From assembly GCF_018860565.1 (NCBI RefSeq), contig NZ_JAHKPS010000022.1, forward strand, positions 26,297-90,296: a DNA stretch of 64,000 bases, given 5' to 3'. Numbering within the stretch: the stretch's first letter is position 1; each line of letters opens with the position of its first letter. This DNA comes from Winogradskyella psychrotolerans. GTDB lineage: Bacteria > Bacteroidota > Bacteroidia > Flavobacteriales > Flavobacteriaceae. The position numbers and the translations under genes are program-made. Below, piece by piece: positions 53,164 through 61,777 of this stretch. The notes under the pieces are model-generated. The model did not search any database, was not told the DNA's origin, and saw only the letters and a program-made list of their open reading frames with translations.

Positions 53164-55662
53164 CTAAAAATAAACACGTAAAACCGCATTAGTCGTAATT
53201 CCTAATGAATATCTGGAAAACCTTATCGCATTATCATATGCATCAATTCTGTAATAGTTGTTGATTGGGTTTTTAACATCAGAGATGTTCCAAGCAGACA
53301 TACCAACTTCTGAGCGGCATACCTTATTTATCTTAAATTTATAAAGCGCTGAAGCATCAATTCTTAAATAATCTTGTAACCTTTCGTTATTAGCCCTATC
53401 AAAATTAATAGCATTAGCTGTAACTTCATTTTCTACTAATGGTATCGATGTTGGTTTCCCTAACCTATAATTTAATCCAGCAGAAATGCTCCACGACTCA
53501 TTACTATAGGTTGTTCCCAATGTAAAGGCATGCGTAATATCAAAATTGCTAGGAAACTCAATTTCTTCAAGCGTTTTAAAGGTATAATCGTTTTTTATAT
53601 ATGAATAACTCAACCACGTATTTAGATGATTGTAGTTTTTTCGGATTAAAAATTCGGCTCCTAAAACATCGTAGCTTCCTTTTTCTTTTTCAAATTCATA
53701 CTTAGTGGTAAATCCTTGGCTTTGTGTGGTGATACCATCCACTTTTTTGTAATACGCCTTCGCATCTATTAACCAACCTTTGTTTTTATAAAGCAACCCT
53801 AATGAGGCTTGTTTACTTTTAATTATTGGTATACTATCATTATCTGTGAGTTGCCATCGACGTTTTTCTACTCCTAAAAAATCATTTTGGAAATTGATAA
53901 TTTGCGAGGTGTTTTGATGTTTAAACTCACCTAATGCTTCTAATTCAACATGATTTCCTAAAGCTTTTCGAATACTTAAACGCGGTTCTACAATCAATTC
54001 ATCAAACTTTTCTAGATAATTCGCCCTAACTCCTAATTTAACGCTAAGATCTTTCGTGTCATTTTCAAACTGTGTCTGAGCAAAAACCGCTTGTTCTCGT
54101 AAAACTTCAGAATCACGTCTTACAAATCTTGGCACATCAATATCATTTAAGTTTGTAATTTCCGATTCAATAAAATTATAACCCAAATTGAATTGCCATA
54201 GATTTTGGGTATAAAACCCTTCTAATTTTGCTGAAGTTTCAGACACTAGATTTTCTTGCAAGAAACGCTGCTCTGCCATAACGTTAGCATTTACAGCTTG
54301 TAATGTATAATCTGTATTATAAACATTGAGCACAGTACTTAATTTATCATTCCATTGCCGACGATAATTTAAGCCTACCGAAATACTATTTTGAGAAATA
54401 CTACTTTCTCGAGTTTCTTCTACTCCATTAAAAAGGGCCGATTCATCAAAGGTTAAATCGTTATGAACTAGCATAAAATTTAATCGTAAAAAATCCTTAT
54501 CCGATGGCTTATAAAGCCACCTTAAAGACGCATCATAAAAATCGAAGGCTTGATTTGAGTTACTAACATTAGAGGTGTTTTCTGCGACCTCTGTATCTTG
54601 TGTCACACGTTCAAAATACGTTTTATAGGTTGGTGTTCTTACCAATTCATCAATAGATTTACGTCCTGCAATTTGAACTGAAGACTTTTCACCAATTGGT
54701 GCATTTAAAAATAAATCGGCATTAAGAAGATTAATTCCAAAGGAGCCTTTAAAATTGGATTCGATGGTTTTACTAGAATGCATATCAATGGTTCCTGAAA
54801 CACCATCGGTATAAGACGCATCTGTACCGTTATTAATTACGGTTGCCGTTTGTGTGATTTGTGGATTGAAACTTGAAATAAGTCCGAAAAAATGGCTGGA
54901 TTGATACATTTTTATGCCATCCCAAAGCATTAGATTTTGGTCGTGAGCCCCTCCTCTTATATTAATATTGGAAACGGTTTCGTCAACGCTTAATACTCCA
55001 GGCAATGCCTGAACCGTATGTAACACATCAGACTCTATAAGTCCTGGTAATAAGGTAAACTTGCTATAATCAATAGCTATACTTCCGTCTTGTTGCTTGT
55101 CTATACCTTTAACAATATAGCCATTAAGCACTACAGAACTAAACACTTCAGCTTCTTCAATTAAAGTAATAGCCTCACAACTATTTAATTTAAAAAATTG
55201 GGCTTGACGCTCTATGGTTTTAAAACCTATAAATCGGATGGTAAGAAGCGTCTCTAATGATGGGACTTTAATTTCAAAATAGCCATCATCATTAGTTACT
55301 GTATAATTGTGTTTAGTATTGATGGTTGCTCCATAAAGCGGATTTTCTAGGTTGTCTCGCAAATAACCGCAAATTGTAATGGGTTTAGTGATACTAAAGA
55401 CCACGTCGCTAATTTTAGTAAAAATTAAATTGGTCTGTTGTTCTAAGGTTTCAATTTTAGTATTAAGACTTAGATCATTATCTAAAGGAATGACATAGAT
55501 ATCTTTAAGAAGGTCACTTTTATAATTGAAATTAACATTATGACTTTTAGAAATCTCATTAAGCACTTGTATGATAGACATTTTTCCATCATTAGCTTGT
55601 GCTTTTACTGAAAAGCAAATTAATACACTTATTAAAAAAGTTATATACTTAATCTTTAGCAT
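53164..55662 (-). CDS. TonB-dependent outer-membrane receptor with STN signalling domain
   Basis: The 832-residue protein has a signal peptide, an N-terminal STN domain (about 25-90, EISKSHNVNFNYKSDLL), a carboxypeptidase-like regulatory domain (about 95-170, TICGYLRDNLENPLYGATI), a plug (about 190-300, ISSFNPQ and IRGGAHDQNLMLWDG) and a beta-barrel ending in the terminal VLRVYF. The STN plus downstream FecR and sigma factor make it a transducing receptor in which substrate binding signals through FecR. The ligand is unknown. It overlaps the FecR gene by 14 bases. Confidence 0.94.
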   Translation of the reverse strand: MLKIKYITFLISVLICFSVKAQANDGKMSIIQVLNEISKSHNVNFNYKSDLLKDIYVIPLDNDLSLNTKIETLEQQTNLIFTKISDVVFSITKPITICGYLRDNLENPLYGATINTKHNYTVTNDDGYFEIKVPSLETLLTIRFIGFKTIERQAQFFKLNSCEAITLIEEAEVFSSVVLNGYIVKGIDKQQDGSIAIDYSKFTLLPGLIESDVLHTVQALPGVLSVDETVSNINIRGGAHDQNLMLWDGIKMYQSSHFFGLISSFNPQITQTATVINNGTDASYTDGVSGTIDMHSSKTIESNFKGSFGINLLNADLFLNAPIGEKSSVQIAGRKSIDELVRTPTYKTYFERVTQDTEVAENTSNVSNSNQAFDFYDASLRWLYKPSDKDFLRLNFMLVHNDLTFDESALFNGVEETRESSISQNSISVGLNYRRQWNDKLSTVLNVYNTDYTLQAVNANVMAEQRFLQENLVSETSAKLEGFYTQNLWQFNLGYNFIESEITNLNDIDVPRFVRRDSEVLREQAVFAQTQFENDTKDLSVKLGVRANYLEKFDELIVEPRLSIRKALGNHVELEALGEFKHQNTSQIINFQNDFLGVEKRRWQLTDNDSIPIIKSKQASLGLLYKNKGWLIDAKAYYKKVDGITTQSQGFTTKYEFEKEKGSYDVLGAEFLIRKNYNHLNTWLSYSYIKNDYTFKTLEEIEFPSNFDITHAFTLGTTYSNESWSISAGLNYRLGKPTSIPLVENEVTANAINFDRANNERLQDYLRIDASALYKFKINKVCRSEVGMSAWNISDVKNPINNYYRIDAYDNAIRFSRYSLGITTNAVLRVYF

Positions 55663-56554
55663 TGTGTATAACGACCTCTTTATTATTTATAATTTCATAG
55701 GTCAAACCAAGCGGCTGTGTAATTGCTTTTAAAGCATTATTAAGGTTATCGTGCTCAAATGCGCCTGTAAATCTCAACGTATTTGCAGTAATGGAATCGG
55801 TAATTGTGATGTTATATTGACTTTCGAGCTCTAAAAGCACTGCTTGTACTGACGCATCTTTAAATACACTCATATTTTTAAGCCAATAAGGTTCTGCTAC
55901 AGCAATGTTAGATTTTTTAGCCGTTCCTGATTTTAAAATAAACTCTGAACCAGCTGGTACTTTTATAACCGCATCGTTATAACTGACTTGCACCAAACCT
56001 TCATAACACGTTACTTTAAAAATGCTATCCATTGTAAACACATTAAACTCGGTTCCTAAAACGGTTACTTTTCCAAATTCAGTATTGACATCGAATTGCT
56101 TTCCTTTTTCGACATCAAAAAAGGCTTCTCCTTTTAAATTTAAGGTTCTTTCGTTATCCCAATTTGAAGGACTATATGTAAGCTGAGACAACTCATTAAG
56201 TTCTACTCTAGAATTATCAGGAAGTATAATGGTTTCTTTTTGTGCTAAATCGGTTGCAATTGTATTTGTATTATCTCTATTCAAAAATAAAAATAAGGTT
56301 AAACCAATGACAAAAACAGCTGCAAATCGTGAAGCTATATTCATCCAATTAATTGACGCTGATTTTTTATCTTTTAACTGACTTTCTAAGGATTCAAAAG
56401 CAGGTACTTTTGCATGATGACGACCACTAAAACGCTGTGCTTCTTCAGCTATTTCATTATACAGCTTCGCATCCTCTAAAGCATTAAAAGCTTTCGCCTC
56501 TGCTTCAGATAAGTTCTTGTCCAACCATTTTTTTAGTAAATATTCTTTGTCCAT
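55649..56554 (-). CDS. FecR-type anti-sigma factor
   Basis: The 301-residue protein has a cytosolic N-terminal sigma-binding part (about 1-65), one membrane span (SRFAAVFVIGLTLFLFLN, about 76-93), a periplasmic FecR domain (about 110-210, NSRVELNELSQLTYSPSNW) and a C-terminal DUF4974 domain. It holds the sigma factor until the STN receptor signals. A GGGACA-N9-TGAGTTGTT motif lies in the 55-base gap upstream of this gene (56594-56599 onward, minus), likely the target of the cognate sigma factor. Confidence 0.93.
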   Translation of the reverse strand: MDKEYLLKKWLDKNLSEAEAKAFNALEDAKLYNEIAEEAQRFSGRHHAKVPAFESLESQLKDKKSASINWMNIASRFAAVFVIGLTLFLFLNRDNTNTIATDLAQKETIILPDNSRVELNELSQLTYSPSNWDNERTLNLKGEAFFDVEKGKQFDVNTEFGKVTVLGTEFNVFTMDSIFKVTCYEGLVQVSYNDAVIKVPAGSEFILKSGTAKKSNIAVAEPYWLKNMSVFKDASVQAVLLELESQYNITITDSITANTLRFTGAFEHDNLNNALKAITQPLGLTYEIINNKEVVIHNAKD

Positions 56555-56562
56555 AACTTGAT

Positions 56563-56599
56563 GCTATACTTTTAAAACAACTCAACCTTCAATTGTCCC
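56563..56599 (-). promoter_or_regulatory. Candidate ECF sigma promoter of fecR-receptor genes
   Basis: Read leftward: GGGACA (56599-56594), nine bases, then TGAGTTGTTTTAA and GTATA. The same parts with identical nine-base spacing occur upstream of the divergent lipoprotein gene (57409-57440). The match between two unrelated upstream regions in one ECF locus points to the sigma factor's own recognition motif. Confidence 0.7.
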
Positions 56600-56609
56600 A
56601 AAATTATTT

Positions 56610-57128
56610 TCAATTCAGTTCTTCCAATTGATCTTTCAACTTATTTAAAGCGGCATAAATTCTGTGTTCAGCTACTTTTTTGGTAATATTTAATAGTTCT
56701 GCAATTTCTTTGTGGGTTTTTCCATCTACCTTACTTAAAAGAAAAGCGACACGCTCTTCTTCTTTTAATGTTGACAAAGCTGTTTCGTAGCGCTTTAAAA
56801 ATTCCTTTTTACGCAGCATGAATTCTGGCGTCTCATTAGTGTAATCCTTAGGCTTTACTTCTTGATGCTTAAAAACAATCTTTTGGTGTTTCACCTGGTT
56901 AAGCATCATATTATTTGCAACCGTATATAAATAAGATTTTGCAGCTTCAGGTGCTACTTTAGCACAATTTTCCCATAATTTAATAAAGGCATCTTGCACT
57001 TTATCTGAAGGATTTAATACATCACCATATTTGTAGTATAAAATCGTACTCATGCTTTGCGCATACTTTTCGTAAAGTTTAGAAAAGCGCAATTTATCAC
57101 AGATATCTTTGTGGAGCGACTTAGGCAA
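56610..57128 (-). CDS. ECF sigma-70 family factor
   Basis: The 172-residue protein has sigma region 2 (about 15-80, DKVQDAFIKLWENCAK) and region 4 (about 115-165, VAFLLSKVDGKTHKEIAELL) without region 3, as in ECF factors of the Bacteroidota FecI-like group. It would direct transcription when FecR releases it. A TACTTTTG housekeeping box lies just upstream (57157-57164, minus). The gene is 55 bases before fecR. Confidence 0.95.
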   Translation of the reverse strand: MPKSLHKDICDKLRFSKLYEKYAQSMSTILYYKYGDVLNPSDKVQDAFIKLWENCAKVAPEAAKSYLYTVANNMMLNQVKHQKIVFKHQEVKPKDYTNETPEFMLRKKEFLKRYETALSTLKEEERVAFLLSKVDGKTHKEIAELLNITKKVAEHRIYAALNKLKDQLEELN

Positions 57129-57156
57129 TTAAAAGTGGGTTTTGAAATTTGAACAC

Positions 57157-57164
57157 CAAAAGTA
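57157..57164 (-). promoter_or_regulatory. TACTTTTG promoter of the ECF sigma gene
   Basis: The leftward TACTTTTGG box lies 29 bases before the sigma start, suggesting the sigma gene itself is made from a housekeeping promoter. Confidence 0.6.
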
Positions 57165-57408
57165 TGCTTTTTTTTAAAGACCGTACAAAAGATAATGTTA
57201 CTAAAACATCAAATTTATATTTTAAAAATTGCCATAAAAATCAATAAAATAATTGAGGCTATTTTAACATGTAATTGTTTTAAATCTATAAGCCCAGTTT
57301 AAAACTACACAACATATAAATCCATCTAATGAAAATAAAAAAACAACGATTCACACCTATCAACGACTCAAATTGCAATTAAATAAATAAAAAAATAATA
57401 CATTTCTT

Positions 57409-57440
57409 GGGACATTTAATTAGTGAGTTGTTCTAAGTAT
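57409..57440 (+). promoter_or_regulatory. Candidate ECF sigma promoter of the Asp-rich lipoprotein gene
   Basis: GGGACA (57409-57414), nine bases, TGAGTTGTTCTAA then GTAT. This repeats the fecR upstream motif with the same nine-base spacing; only the last gap before GTATA differs by two bases. It lies 56 bases before the ATG at 57496. Confidence 0.7.
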
Positions 57441-57495
57441 AAAGACGGTAATTAAAACGCCTTATTAATTGAAAAACTAAAAAAACAAATTAATT

Positions 57496-58593
57496 ATGAA
57501 AACTATCAAACCTTATCTTTTTGCCTTATTAGGTTTATTCTTAACCATGACATCCTGTAGAACTGAGGATGATTTAAGTATTGACCCTCCGGCAGAATCT
57601 ACCTTACAAGCTAATTCTACTTTGACAAATCAAATTCAAAGAGTTGCTATGAACGATGGTTCTGTTGATAATATAGTTTACAATGCCAATTGTTTTACCA
57701 TTCAACTGCCTATAACCGTAACTATTAACGGAACAGAATTAACCATTACCAACATTAATGATTATGATGATCTTGAAGATATTTTAGATGAATTTGATGA
57801 CGATGACGACAATGTTGTTATCGATTTTCCTATCACTATTATTTTTGCAGATTACTCCGAAGTTCAAATTAACAGCTTAGATCAGCTAGAAGATTATGCT
57901 GATGATTGTAATGATGAAAATGAATTTGATGATGATATTGAATGTTTAGATTTTGTATATCCAATTACAGCTTCTATTTTTAATACCAACAACGAAGTTA
58001 TTGAAACACTCACATTCACTAACGATTATGATCTTTATGAATTTATAGACGACATAGATGAAGATGATTTAATTGGTTTTGAATTTCCTATAAGTATTGT
58101 AATTGCTAATGGTAACGTAATTGTAATTAATAATTTTAATGAGCTTGATGATGCTATTGATGATTTTGGTGATGATTGTGATGAAGACGATGATTACGAC
58201 TATGATGATGACGATTGTACAAACTGTACACCAAGCCAATTAGAATCTATTTTAACAGCTTGTTCAGATTGGCATATAGACGAATTAGAACGCAACGACA
58301 ATGATTTAGAAGACAACTATACAGGTTATCTTTTTAATTTCTTTGCAGATAATACAGTTACAGTGTCTTGGACTGGAAACACTGCCAATGGAACATGGAC
58401 AACTAGCGAAACAGGAAACAATATCACAGTAACTTTTGATATTCCAGGGTTTGACGATATCAATGATACGTGGATTTTACATGAAATCGATAACGATGAT
58501 GATGATGATGATGATGATGATAACGAAACCGAAGTAAGTTTTGAAATAGGAGAAGACGACGAACTAGAATTTAAAAACAACAATTGTAACTAA
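57496..58593 (+). CDS. Asp-rich surface lipoprotein with two internal repeats
   Basis: The 365-residue protein has a lipoprotein signal with Cys21 (LTMTSCRTEDD); the acidic residues after the Cys resemble the flavobacterial surface-export signal. Two related domains (about 66-143 and 150-228) each begin with Cys and a strand pair (CFTIQLPITVTINGTEL and CLDFVYPITASIFN) and end in a Cys with an acidic cluster. A lipocalin-like sandwich follows (about 240-365, YLFNFFADNTVTVSW). A run of nine GAT repeats encodes part of an Asp stretch. It is divergent from the sigma/FecR/receptor operon and shares its promoter motif, so it is probably in the same regulon and may bind cations or present a ligand. 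Confidence 0.85.
   Translation: MKTIKPYLFALLGLFLTMTSCRTEDDLSIDPPAESTLQANSTLTNQIQRVAMNDGSVDNIVYNANCFTIQLPITVTINGTELTITNINDYDDLEDILDEFDDDDDNVVIDFPITIIFADYSEVQINSLDQLEDYADDCNDENEFDDDIECLDFVYPITASIFNTNNEVIETLTFTNDYDLYEFIDDIDEDDLIGFEFPISIVIANGNVIVINNFNELDDAIDDFGDDCDEDDDYDYDDDDCTNCTPSQLESILTACSDWHIDELERNDNDLEDNYTGYLFNFFADNTVTVSWTGNTANGTWTTSETGNNITVTFDIPGFDDINDTWILHEIDNDDDDDDDDDNETEVSFEIGEDDELEFKNNNCN
58495..58521 (+). repeat. (GAT)9 microsatellite in the lipoprotein gene
   Basis: Nine consecutive GAT codons lie near the 3' end of the lipoprotein gene, encoding part of an Asp stretch. Slippage here would keep the frame and vary the Asp length. Confidence 0.85.
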
Positions 58594-58652
58594 ATAGTTG
58601 ATCAAATTAGTGGCCTATACTTAAGGTCCTTATTTTACATTATTAATAGCAG

Positions 58653-58687
58653 AACCAGCCATGAAGCAATTCATGGTTGGTTTTTTT
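58653..58687 (+). terminator. Terminator after the lipoprotein gene
   Basis: AACCAGCCATGAA pairs with TTCATGGTTGGTT around GCAA and is followed by seven T. Confidence 0.85.
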
Positions 58688-58698
58688 ATATTGTAGAC

Positions 58699-59628
58699 TT
58701 AATTTTTTTTAACCTCTGTGTTTATTGCCTCATAAACCAATTTAACCTCAGCTTCTCCATACTTTCGTTCTAAACGTCTTATGGTAAAATGTGCCGTTGC
58801 CATGTTCTGAAAGTGGTCTACAAAGACATAGTTTAAACCACCTCCTCCAATAGCTCCTACAACAGGTACGGCTTGTGCTAAAAATTTTTCACTAATTAAA
58901 AGACTTAAACGCGTAGCAATTTTAGATAAAAAATTACCAACCGCATTAGACCCCAAAGCACTTGCTCCTTTAACTAGGCTTTCCAATCCCATTTTAATAC
59001 CAGCTGTTGATACATTGTTTAATGCTGAATTTAGAGCCATGCGCGTCGTATAGTAACTCATTTCCATTCCATCATCATCTACCGAATCTCCACCAAGCGC
59101 AAAAACTTGCAAACACGCCATTTGCCCTTCTAATGAATAAATATCTTCTCCCTCACTTCGTGCAATATCCATTATGGTTCGCATTAAGAATTTAGTTGTA
59201 ATTGTGACTTCAGACGCAAAAATAGCCGTTCCCAAACCTGTTGAGGCTCCAAAAAAACCACTTAAGGCTCCTGTACCAGTTACAATACTTTTATAGGTGT
59301 TTTTTGAAGGCTTTTTAAATGTTTGATTCTTTTTTATCGTTAATAAATTGGCCTTTATAATTTTTAATAATACCGATTCTGTGATCTTCTGTACTTTAAC
59401 TAACACTTTTTCTGGGACATAATTAATTCCTGTTTCTACGGTATTACCTATTTTATTGACATTGCGTATGGCCCAACCTAAATTTTGCATGCTATATTTT
59501 GCTTGCCCTAAGGCTTCTTTGTCTTCTGGTGTTATGGTGTTTGTTGTTAGATTCAAGATTTGAGATTTTATTACGATTGGTCGATAAAACTTAGCAATTG
59601 TTACAAAGTCAATAGAATAGCGAGACAA
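58699..59628 (-). CDS. EcsC family protein
   Basis: The protein resembles the EcsC family (protease/secretion-linked in Bacillus, function unclear). It has a long helical region with a Gly-rich membrane-prone segment (TGTGALSGFFGASTGLGTA, about 125-145) and DVARSEGED-like turns. No ATG matches the start: the longest frame begins with TTG at 59628 and other TTG codons lie inside (for example before NLTTNTITPEDKEAL), so the true start is not settled and the coordinates give the longest version. Confidence 0.8.
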   Translation of the reverse strand: MSRYSIDFVTIAKFYRPIVIKSQILNLTTNTITPEDKEALGQAKYSMQNLGWAIRNVNKIGNTVETGINYVPEKVLVKVQKITESVLLKIIKANLLTIKKNQTFKKPSKNTYKSIVTGTGALSGFFGASTGLGTAIFASEVTITTKFLMRTIMDIARSEGEDIYSLEGQMACLQVFALGGDSVDDDGMEMSYYTTRMALNSALNNVSTAGIKMGLESLVKGASALGSNAVGNFLSKIATRLSLLISEKFLAQAVPVVGAIGGGGLNYVFVDHFQNMATAHFTIRRLERKYGEAEVKLVYEAINTEVKKN

Positions 59629-59700
59629 TTCTTAAAAACATGTTTTCCCTAGTTTTATATTAAAATGACAAAAATCATCATACATTTATAATCATCATTG

Positions 59701-59708
59701 TACATTTG
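59701..59708 (+). promoter_or_regulatory. TACATTTG promoter of the patatin-like gene
   Basis: TACATTTG ends four bases before the ATG at 59713, again predicting a leaderless message. Confidence 0.6.
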
Positions 59709-59712
59709 TAAT

Positions 59713-60483
59713 ATGAATATAGGCTTAGTACTTTCTGGTGGAGGTGCTCGCGGAGCAGCACATATCGGTGTCATTAAGGCATTAGAAGAACACGGTATAT
59801 TTCCTACACATATATCTGGAGTGAGTGCAGGAGCTATTGTAGGCGCTTTGTATGCAGCAGGTGTTTCTTGGTCCGAAATACTAACTTTCTTTAAGACTAT
59901 ACCTCTTTTTCATACTAAAAGATTTGCCCGTAATAAACCTGGATTTTTAAATTCTGAAAATTTTTATGATGATCTTAAAACTTATTTCCCAAAAGATAAT
60001 TTTGAAGATTTAAAGAAACCTTTATTCATTCCCGCAGCAAATATCGTTGATGGAACTTCAAAGATTTTTAGCAAAGGACAACTTATAAAACCAATTATAG
60101 CTTCAGCTTCTTTTCCTGGTGTTTTTACACCTACCGAAATTAATGGAAAATACTATGTTGATGGCGGCACATTAAATAATTTCCCTGTTGAACCTCTTAA
60201 AAAAGAATGCGATATAATTATAGGTGTGTATGTTAACCCTCTAAAAGCAGTGACTATAAAAGATTTAAAACATTCTTTCTCTGTTGTAGAACGCGCTTAT
60301 AAGATTAAAGTAGCCGCAGAATCCATGAACAAGTTTCCAGATTGTGATTTGGTCATCTGCCCACAAGAACTGGTGAGTTTTGGCACTTTTGGAATGAGTA
60401 ATGTAGATGCTATTTTTAATTTAGGATACACATCTACACTAGCTGCTCTTAAAGAAAATAAAATGTTATTTATGTCTAAATAA
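59713..60483 (+). CDS. Patatin-like phospholipase family protein
   Basis: The 256-residue protein (MNIGLVLSGGGARGAAHIGV) has the patatin oxyanion Gly-rich loop GGGARG, the catalytic Ser in GVSAGAIVG (about residue 38) and the Asp in VDGGTLNNFPV (about 155). It hydrolyses acyl lipids; the substrate is unknown. A longer version from TTG 59698 is possible but the promoter overlaps it. No signal peptide is seen, so it is probably cytosolic. Confidence 0.93.
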   Translation: MNIGLVLSGGGARGAAHIGVIKALEEHGIFPTHISGVSAGAIVGALYAAGVSWSEILTFFKTIPLFHTKRFARNKPGFLNSENFYDDLKTYFPKDNFEDLKKPLFIPAANIVDGTSKIFSKGQLIKPIIASASFPGVFTPTEINGKYYVDGGTLNNFPVEPLKKECDIIIGVYVNPLKAVTIKDLKHSFSVVERAYKIKVAAESMNKFPDCDLVICPQELVSFGTFGMSNVDAIFNLGYTSTLAALKENKMLFMSK

Positions 60484-60538
60484 TTTCAACTAGGGCACAC
60501 ACCTTACATAAAGAATAACAGAATTAAACATTTTAAAG

Positions 60539-60594
60539 CCCTAATAAATTATTGAAAGAGACTAATACCACTTCAATCTTACTTTTTATTAGGG
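60539..60594. repeat. Nested inverted repeat after the patatin-like gene
   Basis: Outer arms CCCTAATAAA and TTTATTAGGG (60539-60548 and 60585-60594) enclose a second inverted pair ATTGAA/TTCAAT (60550-60577). The two stems stack with a small asymmetric gap. It lies between convergent genes, and may act in both directions as a terminator-like structure, though the T-run is poor. Confidence 0.6.
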
Positions 60595-60626
60595 TTCTAA
60601 AAATTAAGTCTTATTCCTAATTCTAA

Positions 60627-61523
60627 TTATTTTAAAAAATCAGCTTCTTTATACGTTGGATTTGGGTATTTATAAAACCCTTCACCAGTTGCAACTCCTA
60701 ATTTGTTTTTATCTATATAGTTTTCTTTTAAAAAGGCCACCGTTTTTAGTTTTAAGTCATCTTTAGTTTTCTCTGCCGCTATTTTATCAATATTATATGC
60801 TGTAGTAATGCCTACAATATCGAGAATACCAAAAGGGCCAACAGGTGCTCCTGTTGCTTTCATCCATGTTTTATCTATGGTTTCTGGGTCTGAAACCTCA
60901 CTAACTAATAAACTAGTGGCGGCGCTTAGCAAGGGTACCAATAATGAATTTAATATATATCCAGGCTGCTCTTTATATAAGGGCAATGCCAACATACCAA
61001 TCGCTTTTGCAAAATCAACAACATCATTAAAAACTTTAGGGTCGGTTGCACTGTGTCCCATAATTTCGGCCGTATTATGAATCCAAATTGAATTCGCAAA
61101 ATGTAAGGCTAAGAATTTTGAAGGTCGTCCAGTGGCTTCTGCAAAATGACTCGGCAATAGCGTTGAAGAGTTCGTAGCAAAAACCGTTTTTTCAGGAGCA
61201 ACTTTTGCTAGCATATTATAAAATTCAATTTTAATTTTTGGGTTTTCTGGTACAGCCTCAATTAGTAAATCAGCATCTTTAACAGCTTCGGTTAAATTTG
61301 ACGTATAACTTAAGTTTTCAAATGTTTTATCTAATTGTTTTTGGGTTGCATTTAGGTCTTTTTTAAATGCATCACTCATGATGCTAAATTTTGCCTTTGC
61401 TTTTTCCAAGACTGCATCATTAATATCATAAACGGTGACTTGAAATCCGTGAAATGCGGTTTGAAATGCTATTTGATACCCTAGCACGCCGCTTCCTGCT
61501 ATAGTTACATTTTTAAAGGTCAT
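60627..61523 (-). CDS. 3-hydroxyacyl-CoA dehydrogenase
   Basis: The 298-residue protein has the NAD-binding start VTIAGSGVLGYQIAF (GxGxxG form, about 7-21), the catalytic region NSSTLLPSHFAEATGR and LALHFANSIW (His near 143) and a C-terminal domain ending in GEGFYKYPNP. It oxidises 3-hydroxyacyl-CoA in fatty-acid or butanoate metabolism. The single-domain form without a hydratase part resembles 3-hydroxybutyryl-CoA dehydrogenase. It has a structured 5' leader (61561-61599). Confidence 0.92.
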   Translation of the reverse strand: MTFKNVTIAGSGVLGYQIAFQTAFHGFQVTVYDINDAVLEKAKAKFSIMSDAFKKDLNATQKQLDKTFENLSYTSNLTEAVKDADLLIEAVPENPKIKIEFYNMLAKVAPEKTVFATNSSTLLPSHFAEATGRPSKFLALHFANSIWIHNTAEIMGHSATDPKVFNDVVDFAKAIGMLALPLYKEQPGYILNSLLVPLLSAATSLLVSEVSDPETIDKTWMKATGAPVGPFGILDIVGITTAYNIDKIAAEKTKDDLKLKTVAFLKENYIDKNKLGVATGEGFYKYPNPTYKEADFLK

Positions 61524-61560
61524 TTTGTTATAAATTTTAGAGTATTTTACTTCCGTGAGA

Positions 61561-61599
61561 TTGAAACCTTACGCCTATTCTATTAGGCAATTGTTTCAA
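61561..61599 (-). promoter_or_regulatory. Leader hairpin before the dehydrogenase gene
   Basis: TTGAAAC...GTTTCAA encloses GCCTA...TAGGC, forming a two-part hairpin in the predicted 5' leader. A TATTTTTG box at 61619-61626 (minus) would start a leader of about 90 nt. No T-run follows, so an attenuator is not clear; a protein-binding or stabilising role is equally possible. Confidence 0.45.
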
Positions 61600-61618
61600 A
61601 TCAGATACATAAGTAACA

Positions 61619-61626
61619 CAAAAATA
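61619..61626 (-). promoter_or_regulatory. TATTTTTG promoter of the dehydrogenase gene
   Basis: The leftward TATTTTTG matches the -7 consensus, about 95 bases before the ATG at 61523. Confidence 0.45.
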
Positions 61627-61668
61627 CACCTCTCTACAATGATAAGTTATGACTTAAGTCAGTTCTAT

Positions 61669-61697
61669 AAAAAAAAGAGCTTGTCAATTTCTAGCTC
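61669..61697 (-). terminator. Terminator after sdhB
   Basis: In leftward reading GAGCT/AGCTC (about six pairs, 11-base loop) is followed by eight T. The stem is short but the T-run is strong, and it lies 80 bases past the sdhB stop. Confidence 0.6.
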
Positions 61698-61777
61698 CTG
61701 TTATCTATGAAAAAATTGGTAATAAAATATTGCAATTATTACTGAGTTTTAAACACCTCACTCCGTATTACACTATA

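Larger units (their letters stand above)
57129..57495. other. Regulatory intergenic region between sigma and lipoprotein genes
   Basis: This 367-base AT-rich region holds the TACTTTTG box of the sigma gene at its left end and the GGGACA-N9-TGAGTTGTT motif of the lipoprotein gene near its right end (57409-57440). No open frame or terminator is evident between them. Confidence 0.7.
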
